Part shown: piece after piece, positions 37,652 through 46,666 of the stretch
Layout: every line of letters begins with the position of its first letter
Position numbering within the stretch: position 1 is the stretch's first letter
Source of the DNA: an uncultured Chitinophagaceae bacterium
GTDB lineage: Bacteria > Bacteroidota > Bacteroidia > Chitinophagales > Chitinophagaceae
Direction: 5' to 3'
Length of the DNA stretch: 64,000 nucleotides
Assembly (NCBI GenBank): GCA_903830285.1
Contig: CAIKTE010000302.1
Span: forward strand, 1 to 64,000
Position numbers and translations under genes: made by a program
The notes under the pieces: generated by a model
Database searches by the model: none
What the model saw: the letters and a program-made list of their open reading frames with translations, nothing else
What the model was told of the DNA's origin: nothing

Positions 37652-38107
37652 TTATGAACAAGCGATTTTATTTACACGGTCAGCATGTCGTCCACCTTCA
37701 AATACCGTAGACATGAAATTTTCGATCATTTCCAACGCTAGTGGCAATGCCACAAATCTTGCAGGTATGCAAATGATATTGGCGTCATTATGTTTTCGTA
37801 CTAATTTGGCAACATCATTTTCCCAACATAATCCCGCGCGGATATGCTGGTGTTTATTAGCAGTAATGGCTACACCATTGGCGCTTCCGCAGAATAAAAT
37901 TCCGAATGTGGTTTCACCATTTTCAACACTTGAAGCAACGGGATGAGCAAAGTCGGGATAATCAACTGAAGACAAAGAATAGGCGCCAAAATTTTTTACT
38001 GTGTAACCCTTTTCTTCCAGCCAGATTTTTACGGCCTCTTTATATTCAAATCCGGCATGATCGCTACCAATGGCAATGGGTTTGTTTTTATCAAATACAA
38101 AATTCAT
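37652..38107 (-). CDS. rpiB: Ribose 5-phosphate isomerase B
   Basis: 151 residues from the ATG at 38107 (MNFVFDKNKPIAIGSDHAGF). The frame opens at a TTG 11 codons earlier, but 38107 gives the usual N-terminus. The RpiB/LacAB fold is shown by GSDHAGFEYKEAVKIWL, SVDYPDFAHPVA and the catalytic-Cys segment GILFCGSANGVAITANKHQ, followed by RAGLCWENDVAKLVRKHNDA. It interconverts ribose- and ribulose-5-phosphate in the pentose phosphate pathway. Probably co-transcribed with the M28 peptidase gene, though a functional link is not apparent. Confidence 0.95.
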   Translation of the reverse strand: MNFVFDKNKPIAIGSDHAGFEYKEAVKIWLEEKGYTVKNFGAYSLSSVDYPDFAHPVASSVENGETTFGILFCGSANGVAITANKHQHIRAGLCWENDVAKLVRKHNDANIICIPARFVALPLALEMIENFMSTVFEGGRHADRVNKIACS

Positions 38108-38206
38108 CAGCGAGATTTTATCGAAAGTAATGAATGACAATAATTATGACGGATTATTTAGATGAACGGATTAACGCCATTTTTCATCACCAGAAAAACA
38201 AAAATA

Positions 38207-39466
38207 TCAACGCAATATTTTCATTTTTACCATTTCAATTCTGGTATCACTCACATTCAGTACATCGAATTGATAATTATCTATTATGATCTTTTCTTTC
38301 GGTTTTGGAATTGTTTCATGTTGCTGAATGATATAACCACTCAGTGTTTCAGATTCGGTTTCCGGAAATGCAAAATCGTATTTCTCTTTCAGATAATCGA
38401 GTTCCAGTCTTCCGCTTAAAATAAATTCATCTTCCGATAATTGTTTTTCTACAAACTCTTCTACATCATATTCATCTTTTATTTCTCCGAAAATTTCTTC
38501 CAAAACATCTTCCATGGTAACAATGCCTGAAGTGCCTCCAAATTCATCCACCACCCAGGCAATACTTTTTCTTTCCTTGGTAAACCGATTGATGAGGTCT
38601 GTTGCACTCATACTTTCGGGCACTGCGGAAATTGGCAATAAAATATCTTTGATACTGGCCGGTTTTTTGAAGAGGTCCAATTGATGAATATAACCAACAA
38701 TGTCATCAATATTTTCATTGAATACGATCAGCTTACTCAGTTTTGTATGAATGAAATGTTTCTTTACTTCTTCAATGGTACTGCTAATTTCAACTGCTTC
38801 AATTTCGGTACGCGGCACCAGGCATTGACGGATCTTGACCATCGGCAAACTCAGTGCATTCTCGAATAATTCTTTATTCAGCTCGGGATTATCTTCATCC
38901 TGTTCTTTTGTTTGTTGAAAGAAATGTTCCAGATCAACTTTCGAAAAAGCAAGATCTCTGTCTTTTACCGGAAGATTGAATAAATATTTCAATATCCATT
39001 GTGCAGTACCTACAAAAAAATTAGCGAAGGGTTGAAACAGTTTATGAAACAAACTTGCCAATGGCGCAAAAGTTGCCAGTAAAGTATCACTCTTCGCCCT
39101 GAAGATCGCTTTTGGCAAAAACTCACCAAAAATCAATACCACTAATGTTGAACAAATGGTATCAACGATCAACTTTACGTATGCATTATTAAAATGAAAA
39201 GGATTCCAAGCGATCTGGTTTAAAAATTCATCAAACAATAAACCGTAAGTAACTAAGAATAAGTTCAACCCGATCAAACAGGTACCCAGGAATTTAGCCT
39301 GTTGTTCCAGAAATCCTGAAAGAATGATACCGCTGTTCTTACCCTGCTTTTTCTTTAATTCAATGCCCAAGCGATTGGCACTGATAAAGGCAATTTCATA
39401 GCCTGCAAAGAAGCCAATGAAAATTAATGTTACAATAATTAAAAGGACGATCGACAATTCGCTCAT
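38207..39466 (-). CDS. Hemolysin/CorC family protein (DUF21-CBS-CorC_HlyC)
   Basis: 419 residues from the ATG at 39466 (MSELSIVLLIIVTLIFIGFF). Order: DUF21/CNNM membrane domain with four helices (GYEIAFISANRLGIELKKKQ, FGEFLPKAIFRAKSDTLLAT), a CBS pair (PRTEIEAVEISSTIEEVKKH; SAVPESMSATDLINRFTKER, IAWVVDEFGGTSGIVTMEDV), and the C-terminal transporter-associated domain (DEFILSGRLELDYLKEKYDF). These are the CNNM/CorB Mg2+ efflux type proteins; the hemolysin name is historical. It is a single-gene unit. Confidence 0.92.
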   Translation of the reverse strand: MSELSIVLLIIVTLIFIGFFAGYEIAFISANRLGIELKKKQGKNSGIILSGFLEQQAKFLGTCLIGLNLFLVTYGLLFDEFLNQIAWNPFHFNNAYVKLIVDTICSTLVVLIFGEFLPKAIFRAKSDTLLATFAPLASLFHKLFQPFANFFVGTAQWILKYLFNLPVKDRDLAFSKVDLEHFFQQTKEQDEDNPELNKELFENALSLPMVKIRQCLVPRTEIEAVEISSTIEEVKKHFIHTKLSKLIVFNENIDDIVGYIHQLDLFKKPASIKDILLPISAVPESMSATDLINRFTKERKSIAWVVDEFGGTSGIVTMEDVLEEIFGEIKDEYDVEEFVEKQLSEDEFILSGRLELDYLKEKYDFAFPETESETLSGYIIQQHETIPKPKEKIIIDNYQFDVLNVSDTRIEMVKMKILR

Positions 39467-39559
39467 GCTACGAAAGTATAACAAGTACCGCATACTTCAA
39501 AAGCCCTGTAAACAAAGCCTGTATTGCACCTGAATTCATTATCGGCATCACTGGAAATT

Positions 39560-39594
39560 AAAAAGTCAGGCACTTGCATTGTGCCTGACTTTTT
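39560..39594 (-). terminator. Intrinsic terminator after the aldo/keto reductase gene
   Basis: AAAAAGTCAGGCAC pairs with GTGCCTGACTTTTT around a seven-base loop, 17 bases past the stop of the minus-strand gene. Confidence 0.88.
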
Positions 39595-39611
39595 ACCCTA
39601 TTTGAAAAATC

Positions 39612-40601
39612 TTAAAACTCTGCCAGTTTTGGCTTTGTTTCCATGATATCTTCAATGCTTTGCATTACTTCAGAACTAAGCAGTGGTAATACTTCCAGGG
39701 CTTTTAAATTGTCTGTTAATTGTTCTTTCTTGGTTGCGCCTAATATAGCAGTTGTCACATTGGGGTTTTTAATGCACCATGCAATGCTGAGTGAGGCAAC
39801 AGAAACGCCCAGTGCTTTTGCCAGAACAGACAGTTTTTTCACCTTTTCGACTTTGTCATTTAAAACCCATCTGTCGCGTAACCACTCAAAACCTTCCATA
39901 CCCAAACGGCTTCCTTCCGGAATGCCATCATTATATTTTCCGCTCAATAATCCCGCTGCCAATGGGCTCCAGATAGTTGTGCCAAGGCCAACGTTTTTAT
40001 AGACTTCCAAAAAATCGTTCTCAACTTTTTCTCTTTCGAATAAATTATATTGAGGTTGTTCAACGGATGGCCCGATCAAATGCTGTTGTTGTGCAGCACG
40101 ATGTGCTTCCATGATCTCCACTCCGCTCCATTCACTTGTTCCCCAATATAAGATCTTGCCTTGCTGGATCAAAGTATTCATTGTTTGTACCACTTCTTCA
40201 ATAGGAACATTTTTATCGGGACGGTGACATAAATACAGATCCAGATAGTCTGTTTGCAAACGTTGCAATGCTTCGTTACAGGCTTCTGTCAGATGTTTAC
40301 GGCTAAGACCTGTTTGATTGGGTTTATTTTCTTTTCCTCTCCAACCAAAAAATGCTTTGGAAGAAATCGTATAAGAAGTTCTGTCCCAGTTCTTGGCTTT
40401 TAAAACTCTACCCATCATTTTTTCGCTTTCGCCCAATGCATATACTTCGGCATTATCGAAAAAATTAATGCCGTTATCATAAGCAATGCCCATTAATTCA
40501 TCGGCAATGCCATCGTTGATCTGTTTATGAAAAGTTACCCAGCTTCCAAAACTTAAAATGCTTAACTGCAGGCCGGTTTTGCCCATTCTTCTATATTCCA
40601 T
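39612..40601 (-). CDS. Aldo/keto reductase (potassium-channel beta-subunit-like)
   Basis: 329 residues of the NADPH-dependent TIM-barrel family: MEYRRMGKTGLQLSILSFGS, FFDNAEVYALGESEKMMGRV with the catalytic Asp/Tyr, TISSKAFFGWRG with the Lys, DLYLCHRPDKNVPIEE with the His, and the cofactor site IAWCIKNPNVTTAILGATKK. It belongs to the AKR6/7-like branch with the voltage-gated channel beta subunits. It reduces aldehydes or ketones; the natural substrate is unknown. Monocistronic. Confidence 0.93.
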   Translation of the reverse strand: MEYRRMGKTGLQLSILSFGSWVTFHKQINDGIADELMGIAYDNGINFFDNAEVYALGESEKMMGRVLKAKNWDRTSYTISSKAFFGWRGKENKPNQTGLSRKHLTEACNEALQRLQTDYLDLYLCHRPDKNVPIEEVVQTMNTLIQQGKILYWGTSEWSGVEIMEAHRAAQQQHLIGPSVEQPQYNLFEREKVENDFLEVYKNVGLGTTIWSPLAAGLLSGKYNDGIPEGSRLGMEGFEWLRDRWVLNDKVEKVKKLSVLAKALGVSVASLSIAWCIKNPNVTTAILGATKKEQLTDNLKALEVLPLLSSEVMQSIEDIMETKPKLAEF

Positions 40602-40742
40602 AAGGATTGTTTTTTATTGTATGAATAGTATAAAATTGTTTTGCTGAATAAATAATTTAATGATGAAGGGAGCATTTCTTTCAGTGAAAAAAAATGAGAC
40701 AACAAAGTTAAATAGCATTACAGCAGTTGACAACAATAAAAA

Positions 40743-41333
40743 TCAATAACTGCTGTCGGGAACATTGATGATACTTTCATTTCCCTGATTAAATTCTTTG
40801 CCCGGCTTCAATATAGAGAACCATTTAAAATTTTGATCGGCTTGTAACCCCTGCCCGTAAATAATTTGATGAGGTTGTTGTTGACTTAAACGAACAGGTT
40901 TTTCTGTAAAAAAAGTTCCAAGATTTCGATCCCACCATAATTCATTGCACCAAAGTGTATCTTTCTTAATGTTGAATATGATCACACTGTCACGTAAAAA
41001 AACCCTTCCTTCATTTTCATTGTAGCGGGCATATTTGGCAAATAACTGGCTTTCTACATGATCAGAGCTGTCATAAAAATCCACATGCACGGTTTTTGTA
41101 AATTCAACTCTTGGAGTGTCCTGCAAAAAACGCAGCATGAAGGGTGCTTTTAAATTAGCCTTCAATTTGCCACCGGTACTGTAGATCATTTCAATATTCT
41201 TCCCTTCCTCAACACCATCTCTTTTTTTGCCGAGGTCCTGTACTTTCTTGATATCATTTTCGCATGATGCTGCCAATCCGCAAAAAACAATTGCAAGAAG
41301 AACATATTTTATTGCTTGAAAAGGAATTTTCAT
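40743..41333 (-). CDS. lptC: LPS export protein LptC (lipoprotein form)
   Basis: 196 residues from the ATG at 41333 (MKIPFQAIKYVLLAIVFCGL), six codons after the open frame begins. A lipobox-like GLAASC ends the signal. The mature part is a beta-jellyroll of the LptC/OstA type, with MIYSTGGKLKANLKAPFMLR, VHVDFYDSSDHVESQLFAKY and EGRVFLRDSVIIFN. It links the inner-membrane LptBFG complex to LptA in lipopolysaccharide transport. It lies 39 bases downstream of coaX on the same strand, a pairing common in Bacteroidota. Confidence 0.9.
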   Translation of the reverse strand: MKIPFQAIKYVLLAIVFCGLAASCENDIKKVQDLGKKRDGVEEGKNIEMIYSTGGKLKANLKAPFMLRFLQDTPRVEFTKTVHVDFYDSSDHVESQLFAKYARYNENEGRVFLRDSVIIFNIKKDTLWCNELWWDRNLGTFFTEKPVRLSQQQPHQIIYGQGLQADQNFKWFSILKPGKEFNQGNESIINVPDSSY

Positions 41334-41372
41334 TGTGTATTGAATGAGCAAACTTAAGCCATCAAATGAATT

Positions 41373-42101
41373 CTAAACATTATTTAACTCGCTGATAGCA
41401 AATAACCCTTTGAACAATAAATAAGGATCTGCTAACATTTTATTCTTTAAATGTGGTACAAAAAAATCCATATCGCCGCCGGTCATTAGCACACGCAGAT
41501 GATTGTATTTTTCAGCATACGCATCAATGATGCCATCAATCTCTTTAGCCATTCCCAGAATAACGCCGCTTAATAAATTTGTTTTTGTGTCATAACCGAT
41601 CAGTGGAAAATTATGCTCTGCCTCGATCATAGGCAATAAAGCTGTTTGCTCGTGCATGGCACGGAAACGCATATTCATTCCTGGTGAAATACTCCCCCCC
41701 AGAAATTCATGAAATTTACTGATGTAATTATATGTGATGCAGGTACCCAACCCGATCGCCAGACAATGATGTTGCGGGAAAAGATCAACGGCGGCTGAAC
41801 AAATAGCCAGCCTATCTGCCCCGATTGTTTCCGGTTTGCCAACCGGTGTGGTAATGGGTATCTTACTTTGATAATTGAGTTTGTGAAATTTTGTTTTTTG
41901 GATCAGCAGTTCTTCCAACGCTTTGTCGTGATCAATGACTGATGAAAGAATTGATCTTTCGGGATGATATTGCGCTATATATTTTTCTATAGCGTCCGGA
42001 TGATCAGTTTCCAACACCGCCACGTCTTTCAATTCTCTTCCTGTAAAAATGGCAAGTTTAAGTCTCGAATTTCCAAAGTCCAAACAGAATGTTGTTTGCA
42101 T
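41373..42101 (-). CDS. coaX: Type III pantothenate kinase
   Basis: 242 residues starting MQTTFCLDFGNSRLKLAIFT, which holds the phosphate-binding DFGNSRLK; the ATG two codons upstream is also possible. IGADRLAICSAA is the family GxDR motif and GLGTCITYNYI the second phosphate loop. The first step of coenzyme A synthesis. It needs a monovalent cation and is insensitive to CoA feedback in known members. It precedes lptC on the minus strand. Confidence 0.94.
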   Translation of the reverse strand: MQTTFCLDFGNSRLKLAIFTGRELKDVAVLETDHPDAIEKYIAQYHPERSILSSVIDHDKALEELLIQKTKFHKLNYQSKIPITTPVGKPETIGADRLAICSAAVDLFPQHHCLAIGLGTCITYNYISKFHEFLGGSISPGMNMRFRAMHEQTALLPMIEAEHNFPLIGYDTKTNLLSGVILGMAKEIDGIIDAYAEKYNHLRVLMTGGDMDFFVPHLKNKMLADPYLLFKGLFAISELNNV

Positions 42102-42221
42102 GTACATGATTTGGCATCAAAATTAAACCCTTTCAACTCTTGGAAGTGTTCATTAGCCTAATTTTCTCTTTTAAATTTTCAATAGCGAAAATTTTCTGTT
42201 CTTTGCAGGTAATTCTCTGTT

Positions 42222-43115
42222 ATGAAGATATCGGGTTTCACATATGTAAAAAACGGATTCGATTACGGTGTTCCTTTTTTAGAAGCGATACAATCGATAT
42301 TGCCGATATGTGATGAATTCATTGCCGTTATTGGGGAATCGAATGACGGAACAAGAGAGGCTGTTGAAAAATTACAATCGCCAAAAATAAAGATAGTAGA
42401 CAGCATCTGGGACATGAATTTAAAAAAGGGAGGAAAAGTATTTGCACAGCAAACCAATATTGGCATTGATCATATTACCGGCAACTGGGCATTTCATATT
42501 CAGGCAGATGAAGTGATACATGAAAATGATCTTCCTAAGATCTCAGAAGCAATTCAGGAAAATAATGACAATCAAAAAGTGGAAGGTTTTATTTTGCCCT
42601 TCTTACATTTTTGGGGTGGTTACAATTATATCAGAAACACTAGACGCATACACAAACATGAAATAAGGATCTTTAGAACAGGCTTAGGCGTCCGTTCTTA
42701 CAGAGATTCTCAAGGTTTCAGAAAATTTTCATCTGGGGAAAATTATGAAAATGAACAAGGAGAGAAATTATTTGTAAAAAAGATCAATGCCCCCATCTTT
42801 CATTATAACGGTATTCGGCCTCCTGCCATGTTCAGAAAAAAAGCAGAAGAAATGGGTTCTTTCTACAAAAACGAAAATGAGGTAAGAGAAGAGTTAAATG
42901 CAAGGAATTATGATTGGGATAATGTTGACAGAGTGGAATTATTTACCCGATCTCACCCTGCATTGATGCAACCAAAAGTTAATGCGCAGGATTGGGAATA
43001 TGTCTACAATCCCTCAAAAGCGGTTTGGAAAACAAAAGATAAAATACTGCAGCCCATCGAAGATGTTCTGGGATTTAAATTCGGAGAATACAAAAATTAT
43101 AAACTGATCAAATGA
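42222..43115 (+). CDS. Glycosyltransferase family 2-like protein
   Basis: 297 residues. The GT-A start is unusual: MKISGFTYVKNGFDYGVPFL instead of the usual beta strand with N/E, then EFIAVIGESNDGTREAVEKL and HIQADEVIHENDLPKISEAI, where QADEV stands for the DxD-like metal motif. The sequence then departs from typical GT2 proteins (FRTGLGVRSYRDSQGFRKFS). Its stop overlaps the start of the next glycosyltransferase by four bases, so both likely build the same surface glycan. Confidence 0.85.
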   Translation: MKISGFTYVKNGFDYGVPFLEAIQSILPICDEFIAVIGESNDGTREAVEKLQSPKIKIVDSIWDMNLKKGGKVFAQQTNIGIDHITGNWAFHIQADEVIHENDLPKISEAIQENNDNQKVEGFILPFLHFWGGYNYIRNTRRIHKHEIRIFRTGLGVRSYRDSQGFRKFSSGENYENEQGEKLFVKKINAPIFHYNGIRPPAMFRKKAEEMGSFYKNENEVREELNARNYDWDNVDRVELFTRSHPALMQPKVNAQDWEYVYNPSKAVWKTKDKILQPIEDVLGFKFGEYKNYKLIK

Positions 43116-43867
43116 GTTTATCAGTCGTAATCATCACACACAATGAAGAAAAGAACATCGAACGATGTTTGAAAAGTATATTGGATATTGCCGATGAGAT
43201 CATTGTTGTTGATTCATTATCTACGGATGCAACAGAACAGGTTTGCAGCAAATACCAGGTTCGCTTCATTTCACAAGCCTTTCTTGGATATATTGAACAG
43301 AAGAATTTTGCTTTACAACAATCATCAAATAATTATGTGCTGAGTTTGGACGCAGATGAAGAACTGAGCGATGAATTATGCGAAAGCATTAAATCGGCAA
43401 AACAATCCGGATTTCCATTCGATGCTTATTCGATGAACCGTTGCAGCAGTTTTTGCGGCAAATGGATCAAACACGGCAGCTGGTATCCCGATAAAAAAAC
43501 AAGGATGCTCAACATAAAAAAAGGAAAATGGGGTGGGGTTAATCCACATGATAAAATTGAAATGCAGACTGGCAGCAGGATTCATCATTTGAAAGGAGAC
43601 CTTTTTCATTATAGTTATTATTCGCTCGAAGAAGTGATCACACAAAATAATAAGTTCACAACCATTCAGGCAAAAGCCATGCATGAAAGCGGCAAACGCG
43701 CTACTTATTTAAACCTCATCATCAATCCATTGACAGCTTTCGTGAACGGCTTTATTTTTAAACGCGGATTCCTGGATGGTGTAGACGGATTTTTCATAGC
43801 ATCTTCTGTTGCCTACCAAACCATGGTCAAATATGCGAAACTGCTGCATTTAAGAAGAAAGCAATGA
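43112..43867 (+). CDS. GT2 glycosyltransferase, WaaE/KdtX-like
   Basis: 251 residues: MSLSVVIITHNEEKNIERCL, ADEIIVVDSLSTDATEQVCS, and DADEELSDEL as the metal-binding motif, then NRCSSFCGKWIKHGSWYPDK and YLNLIINPLTAFVNGF. This is the pattern of beta-1,4-glucosyltransferases of the lipopolysaccharide core (WaaE). Context supports an envelope role: it is coupled (ATGA) to another glycosyltransferase gene and faces an O-antigen ligase-like gene on the other strand. Confidence 0.92.
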   Translation: MSLSVVIITHNEEKNIERCLKSILDIADEIIVVDSLSTDATEQVCSKYQVRFISQAFLGYIEQKNFALQQSSNNYVLSLDADEELSDELCESIKSAKQSGFPFDAYSMNRCSSFCGKWIKHGSWYPDKKTRMLNIKKGKWGGVNPHDKIEMQTGSRIHHLKGDLFHYSYYSLEEVITQNNKFTTIQAKAMHESGKRATYLNLIINPLTAFVNGFIFKRGFLDGVDGFFIASSVAYQTMVKYAKLLHLRRKQ

Positions 43868-43921
43868 TTTATTTTGAGGCAGCCATTTGTATTTTATGCA
43901 TCAATTTAAGCTACAAATTAT

Positions 43922-43960
43922 TTCTTAGTGACTCTTTGTGTCTTCGTGACTTTGTGGTCC
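43922..43960 (-). repeat. Degenerate CACAAAG tandem repeat overlapping the end of the O-antigen ligase gene
   Basis: Read on the minus strand: CACAAAGTCACGAAGA followed by CACAAAGAGTCACTAAGA. It codes for the last residues (PQSHEDTKSH) and stop of the ligase-like gene. CACAAAG-CACGAAG repeats of this kind are widespread between genes in Bacteroidota. Confidence 0.6.
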
Positions 43961-45163
43961 AACTTGTTTTTTTAAATAATATCCCAAACAGATCACCATA
44001 GAAAATATAGCAACACCATATTGTCCTTCCAACGAATCATCTGTAATTAATGGAATCAATAAACTGATCATTAAACAAAAAGAAAAGATATTTTTCAGCG
44101 AAAAGAATGGCAGTAAATAAATAATTCCAGCCGAAAATAATAAAACGCCCAATACTCCGCTGGCAGCAGCATAAATTAACCATTCATTCGTTGGAATAAA
44201 CCTTTCATAATCCTGTGTTGTTGGATGAAACTGCTCGTGCCAATGATTTATTTCATTTTTCAGATCTCCAAAACCGACTCCGGAAAATGGATGCTGTTGT
44301 GTAATGGCAGCACCGGCTTTTATAGATAACACCCTTGCCCCGTCAGAGGATCCGGTTTCAATTTTTCCCCTACTGTAATTACTGAAATCGTACAAAACAT
44401 ATTGCACACGATTATGCAATGTTGGAAAAATTTGATAACCAGTGAACATAATTGCTATTATTGCAGCAAATAATATCAAACTTATTTTTCTTGTTTCTTT
44501 TTTAAACAGAAAATAAAATATCATAACTACAACACTTGCGTATAAACAAAGCAAGCCTGTTTTTGATGCCAATAAATGCAGGTAAACTATCAATACAATG
44601 CTCACCGCTACTCCAACGATCTTTTCAATTTTTGTTGACCGGATAAACAATTGCCAATTCAATAACAAAACAGATAATGTAACCAGCCAGCTGAAACGAA
44701 TATGGTCATCGTCTAAGACAGTTGGCATTACTTTGGCAACAAGATAAGATTTTATGATGGCCTCTTTATCATGTAGAAAAGTAATCACACTCCACAAGCA
44801 GCCGATCAACACAACGCCATTCAGTAAGTAAATGATCTGTTTGATCTGTTTTTGATTTAGATCGGCAGATAATATTCCAACACCAATTGTAATTATTGGA
44901 ATTTTATTGATAAAACTTTGCCACCAGATATTTTTATCATCACTCCATAATCCTGATATCAAAACAGGAAGAATGATACATAAAGCAGCGATCAATAATT
45001 TTTTAATGACCATTCTATGGTTATGTTCCCCAATAAATAAAAATAAGATCGCAACAGAAATCATTGAAAGCGCTGCTCTTCCGGCCAAAAAGCTCAGAAC
45101 AAATAATATCAGTGCTAAAAATGATATTTGCTGTTTGAGATTATTTTTCAACAATGCTTTCAT
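43925..45163 (-). CDS. O-antigen ligase/Wzy family membrane protein
   Basis: 412 residues with 10-12 membrane segments and the Wzy_C-type large loop near residue 250-310 containing SSDGARVLSIKAGAAITQQH and PFSGVGFGDLKNEINHWHEQ, followed by ERFIPTNEWLIYAAASGV. The PFSGVGFGD motif is the family hallmark. Members join polysaccharide chains to lipid A core or to proteins, or polymerise O-units. The C-terminal ten residues are encoded by a short intergenic-type repeat (43922-43960), so the original tail may differ. Faces the glycosyltransferase pair. Confidence 0.88.
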   Translation of the reverse strand: MKALLKNNLKQQISFLALILFVLSFLAGRAALSMISVAILFLFIGEHNHRMVIKKLLIAALCIILPVLISGLWSDDKNIWWQSFINKIPIITIGVGILSADLNQKQIKQIIYLLNGVVLIGCLWSVITFLHDKEAIIKSYLVAKVMPTVLDDDHIRFSWLVTLSVLLLNWQLFIRSTKIEKIVGVAVSIVLIVYLHLLASKTGLLCLYASVVVMIFYFLFKKETRKISLILFAAIIAIMFTGYQIFPTLHNRVQYVLYDFSNYSRGKIETGSSDGARVLSIKAGAAITQQHPFSGVGFGDLKNEINHWHEQFHPTTQDYERFIPTNEWLIYAAASGVLGVLLFSAGIIYLLPFFSLKNIFSFCLMISLLIPLITDDSLEGQYGVAIFSMVICLGYYLKKQVGPQSHEDTKSH

Positions 45164-45204
45164 TAAGCAACTAAATTCGTGTATACAATCTACATTAGCA
45201 ATTC

Positions 45205-46089
45205 ATGTGGCATCAATTATTAAAAGAAATTCAGCAGGGTAACAGTAAAGCCTTGGCCAGAACGATCTCTCTGGTAGAAAATGAATTCGAAAATTATTTT
45301 GACCTCTTACAACTATTGCCCGTTTCTTCCGCTAAGATCATTGGTATCACAGGTCCTCCGGGAGCGGGAAAAAGCACATTAACAGATGCACTGATCGGCG
45401 AAATGATAGCTCAGCATACAAAAGTGGGTATATTATGTGTTGATCCATCCTCCCCATTTAATTTGGGCGCATTATTGGGCGACAGGATCAGGATGAGTGA
45501 ATGGTATAATCATCCCGATGTATTTATCCGTTCACTGGCAACAAGGGGAAGCTTGGGTGGATTGCATCCAAAAATTCTAGAGATCGCCGATGTGATGAAG
45601 GCGGCCAATTTTGATTTTATTATCATCGAAACAGTGGGTGTTGGACAAAGCGAAGTGGAGATAGCGGGCCTTGCTGATGCAACGGTTGTTGTTGTTGTAC
45701 CTGAAGCAGGCGATGAGGTACAAACGATGAAGGCCGGGCTGATGGAGATCGCTGATATTTTCGTAGTGAATAAAGCTGATCGCCCCGACGCTGATTCATT
45801 TGTAAAAAACCTTCGCACCATATTAACCCCTGCACATAAAACAGGTATACCGGTAATTAAAACGATCGCATCGCAAAAAGAAGGTGTGAAAGAATTATTT
45901 GAAAAAATAAATGATCAACTACAAATTACTGCAACAACCGACAGGAAATATTTCCTGATGGCTGAAAGAGCTTATCAGTTGATCGAGCAGTATAGAATGA
46001 AAGACATCAGCAAAGAGTATCTGAGAAAAGAGATCGAATCGAAACAATATCCTAACTTGTACCAATTCATTCAGCAATATTTTAACTAA
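45205..46089 (+). CDS. meaB: Methylmalonyl-CoA mutase-associated GTPase MeaB
   Basis: 294 residues of the ArgK/MeaB G3E-type GTPases: Walker A GPPGAGKSTLTDALIGEM, VDPSSPFNLGALLGDRIRM, the Mg site ETVGVGQSEVEIA, and the guanine motif VNKADRPDAD. It guards loading of adenosylcobalamin into methylmalonyl-CoA mutase and releases the damaged cofactor; the mutase gene is not in this window. Together with metH it shows that the organism depends on B12. The CDGSH gene follows four bases later. Confidence 0.95.
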   Translation: MWHQLLKEIQQGNSKALARTISLVENEFENYFDLLQLLPVSSAKIIGITGPPGAGKSTLTDALIGEMIAQHTKVGILCVDPSSPFNLGALLGDRIRMSEWYNHPDVFIRSLATRGSLGGLHPKILEIADVMKAANFDFIIIETVGVGQSEVEIAGLADATVVVVVPEAGDEVQTMKAGLMEIADIFVVNKADRPDADSFVKNLRTILTPAHKTGIPVIKTIASQKEGVKELFEKINDQLQITATTDRKYFLMAERAYQLIEQYRMKDISKEYLRKEIESKQYPNLYQFIQQYFN

Positions 46090-46093
46090 CGAT

Positions 46094-46348
46094 ATGCAAC
46101 CTAAAATCTTTAAAAGAGCACCTACAGCAGTAAGAGTTGAAAAAGGGAAAACCTATGCATGGTGCACCTGCGGTCATAGTGAAACGAATCCCATTTGTGA
46201 TGGCAGCCATAAAAAAATAGAAGGCCTGCCCTTTAAAAGTCTAAAATTTACGCCTGAAGAAGATGGTGAAGTTTGGTTGTGCAATTGCAAGCAAAGCAAG
46301 AATCCTCCATTTTGCGATGGCAGCCATAAAAGCTTAAGTTCGATCTGA
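46094..46348 (+). CDS. Double CDGSH iron-sulfur protein
   Basis: 84 residues with two complete mitoNEET-type [2Fe-2S] motifs: C24-x-C26 ... C35-D-G-S-H39 and C63-x-C65 ... C74-D-G-S-H78. Each cluster is held by three Cys and one His. The two-motif layout with a short start is the common bacterial and CISD3-like form. Role: redox or cluster transfer, not known in detail. Starts four bases after meaB, so probably on its transcript. Confidence 0.93.
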   Translation: MQPKIFKRAPTAVRVEKGKTYAWCTCGHSETNPICDGSHKKIEGLPFKSLKFTPEEDGEVWLCNCKQSKNPPFCDGSHKSLSSI

Positions 46349-46362
46349 GTTTTAGATGATTT

Positions 46363-46593
46363 TTACTGAGGATCCTGTTCGGAGATGATCTGTTTTTCTC
46401 TTTTCCACCAGCGATAACCGATGAACCCGATGATGGCAAAAGGCATGACCATTAAATAAACGATAGCGCCGTTCAATGCTTTGGCAGGTCCTTCGCCCAT
46501 CTGCTCTGCTGTTTTGGTACAGATAGAACATTGCGCCAATGCAGTTTGAAGGATTGAAATTAAAAAGAATACTATTAAACCCGTTTTCTTCAT
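46363..46593 (-). CDS. Small exported membrane protein with a CxxC motif
   Basis: 76 residues: signal peptide MKKTGLIVFFLISILQTALA, then CSICTKTAEQMGEGPAKALN, one membrane helix (AIVYLMVMPFAIIGFIGYRW) and a short basic/acidic cytoplasmic tail. The CSIC pair just after the predicted cleavage site could bind metal or form a disulfide. I recall similar short proteins in Bacteroidota but no function. A -7-like box TATATTTG lies at 46620-46613 on the minus strand. Confidence 0.78.
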   Translation of the reverse strand: MKKTGLIVFFLISILQTALAQCSICTKTAEQMGEGPAKALNGAIVYLMVMPFAIIGFIGYRWWKREKQIISEQDPQ

Positions 46594-46666
46594 TGCCTCA
46601 TTTATTTCGTTGCAAATATAGGAGCTGTCTGTAATTTTTTCTATCTTTCTTCCTCAACCATTCACC

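Noticed and set aside
39643-40002. 119-codon plus-strand ORF inside the aldo/keto reductase gene
   Set aside because: Antisense shadow; no start context or motif of its own.
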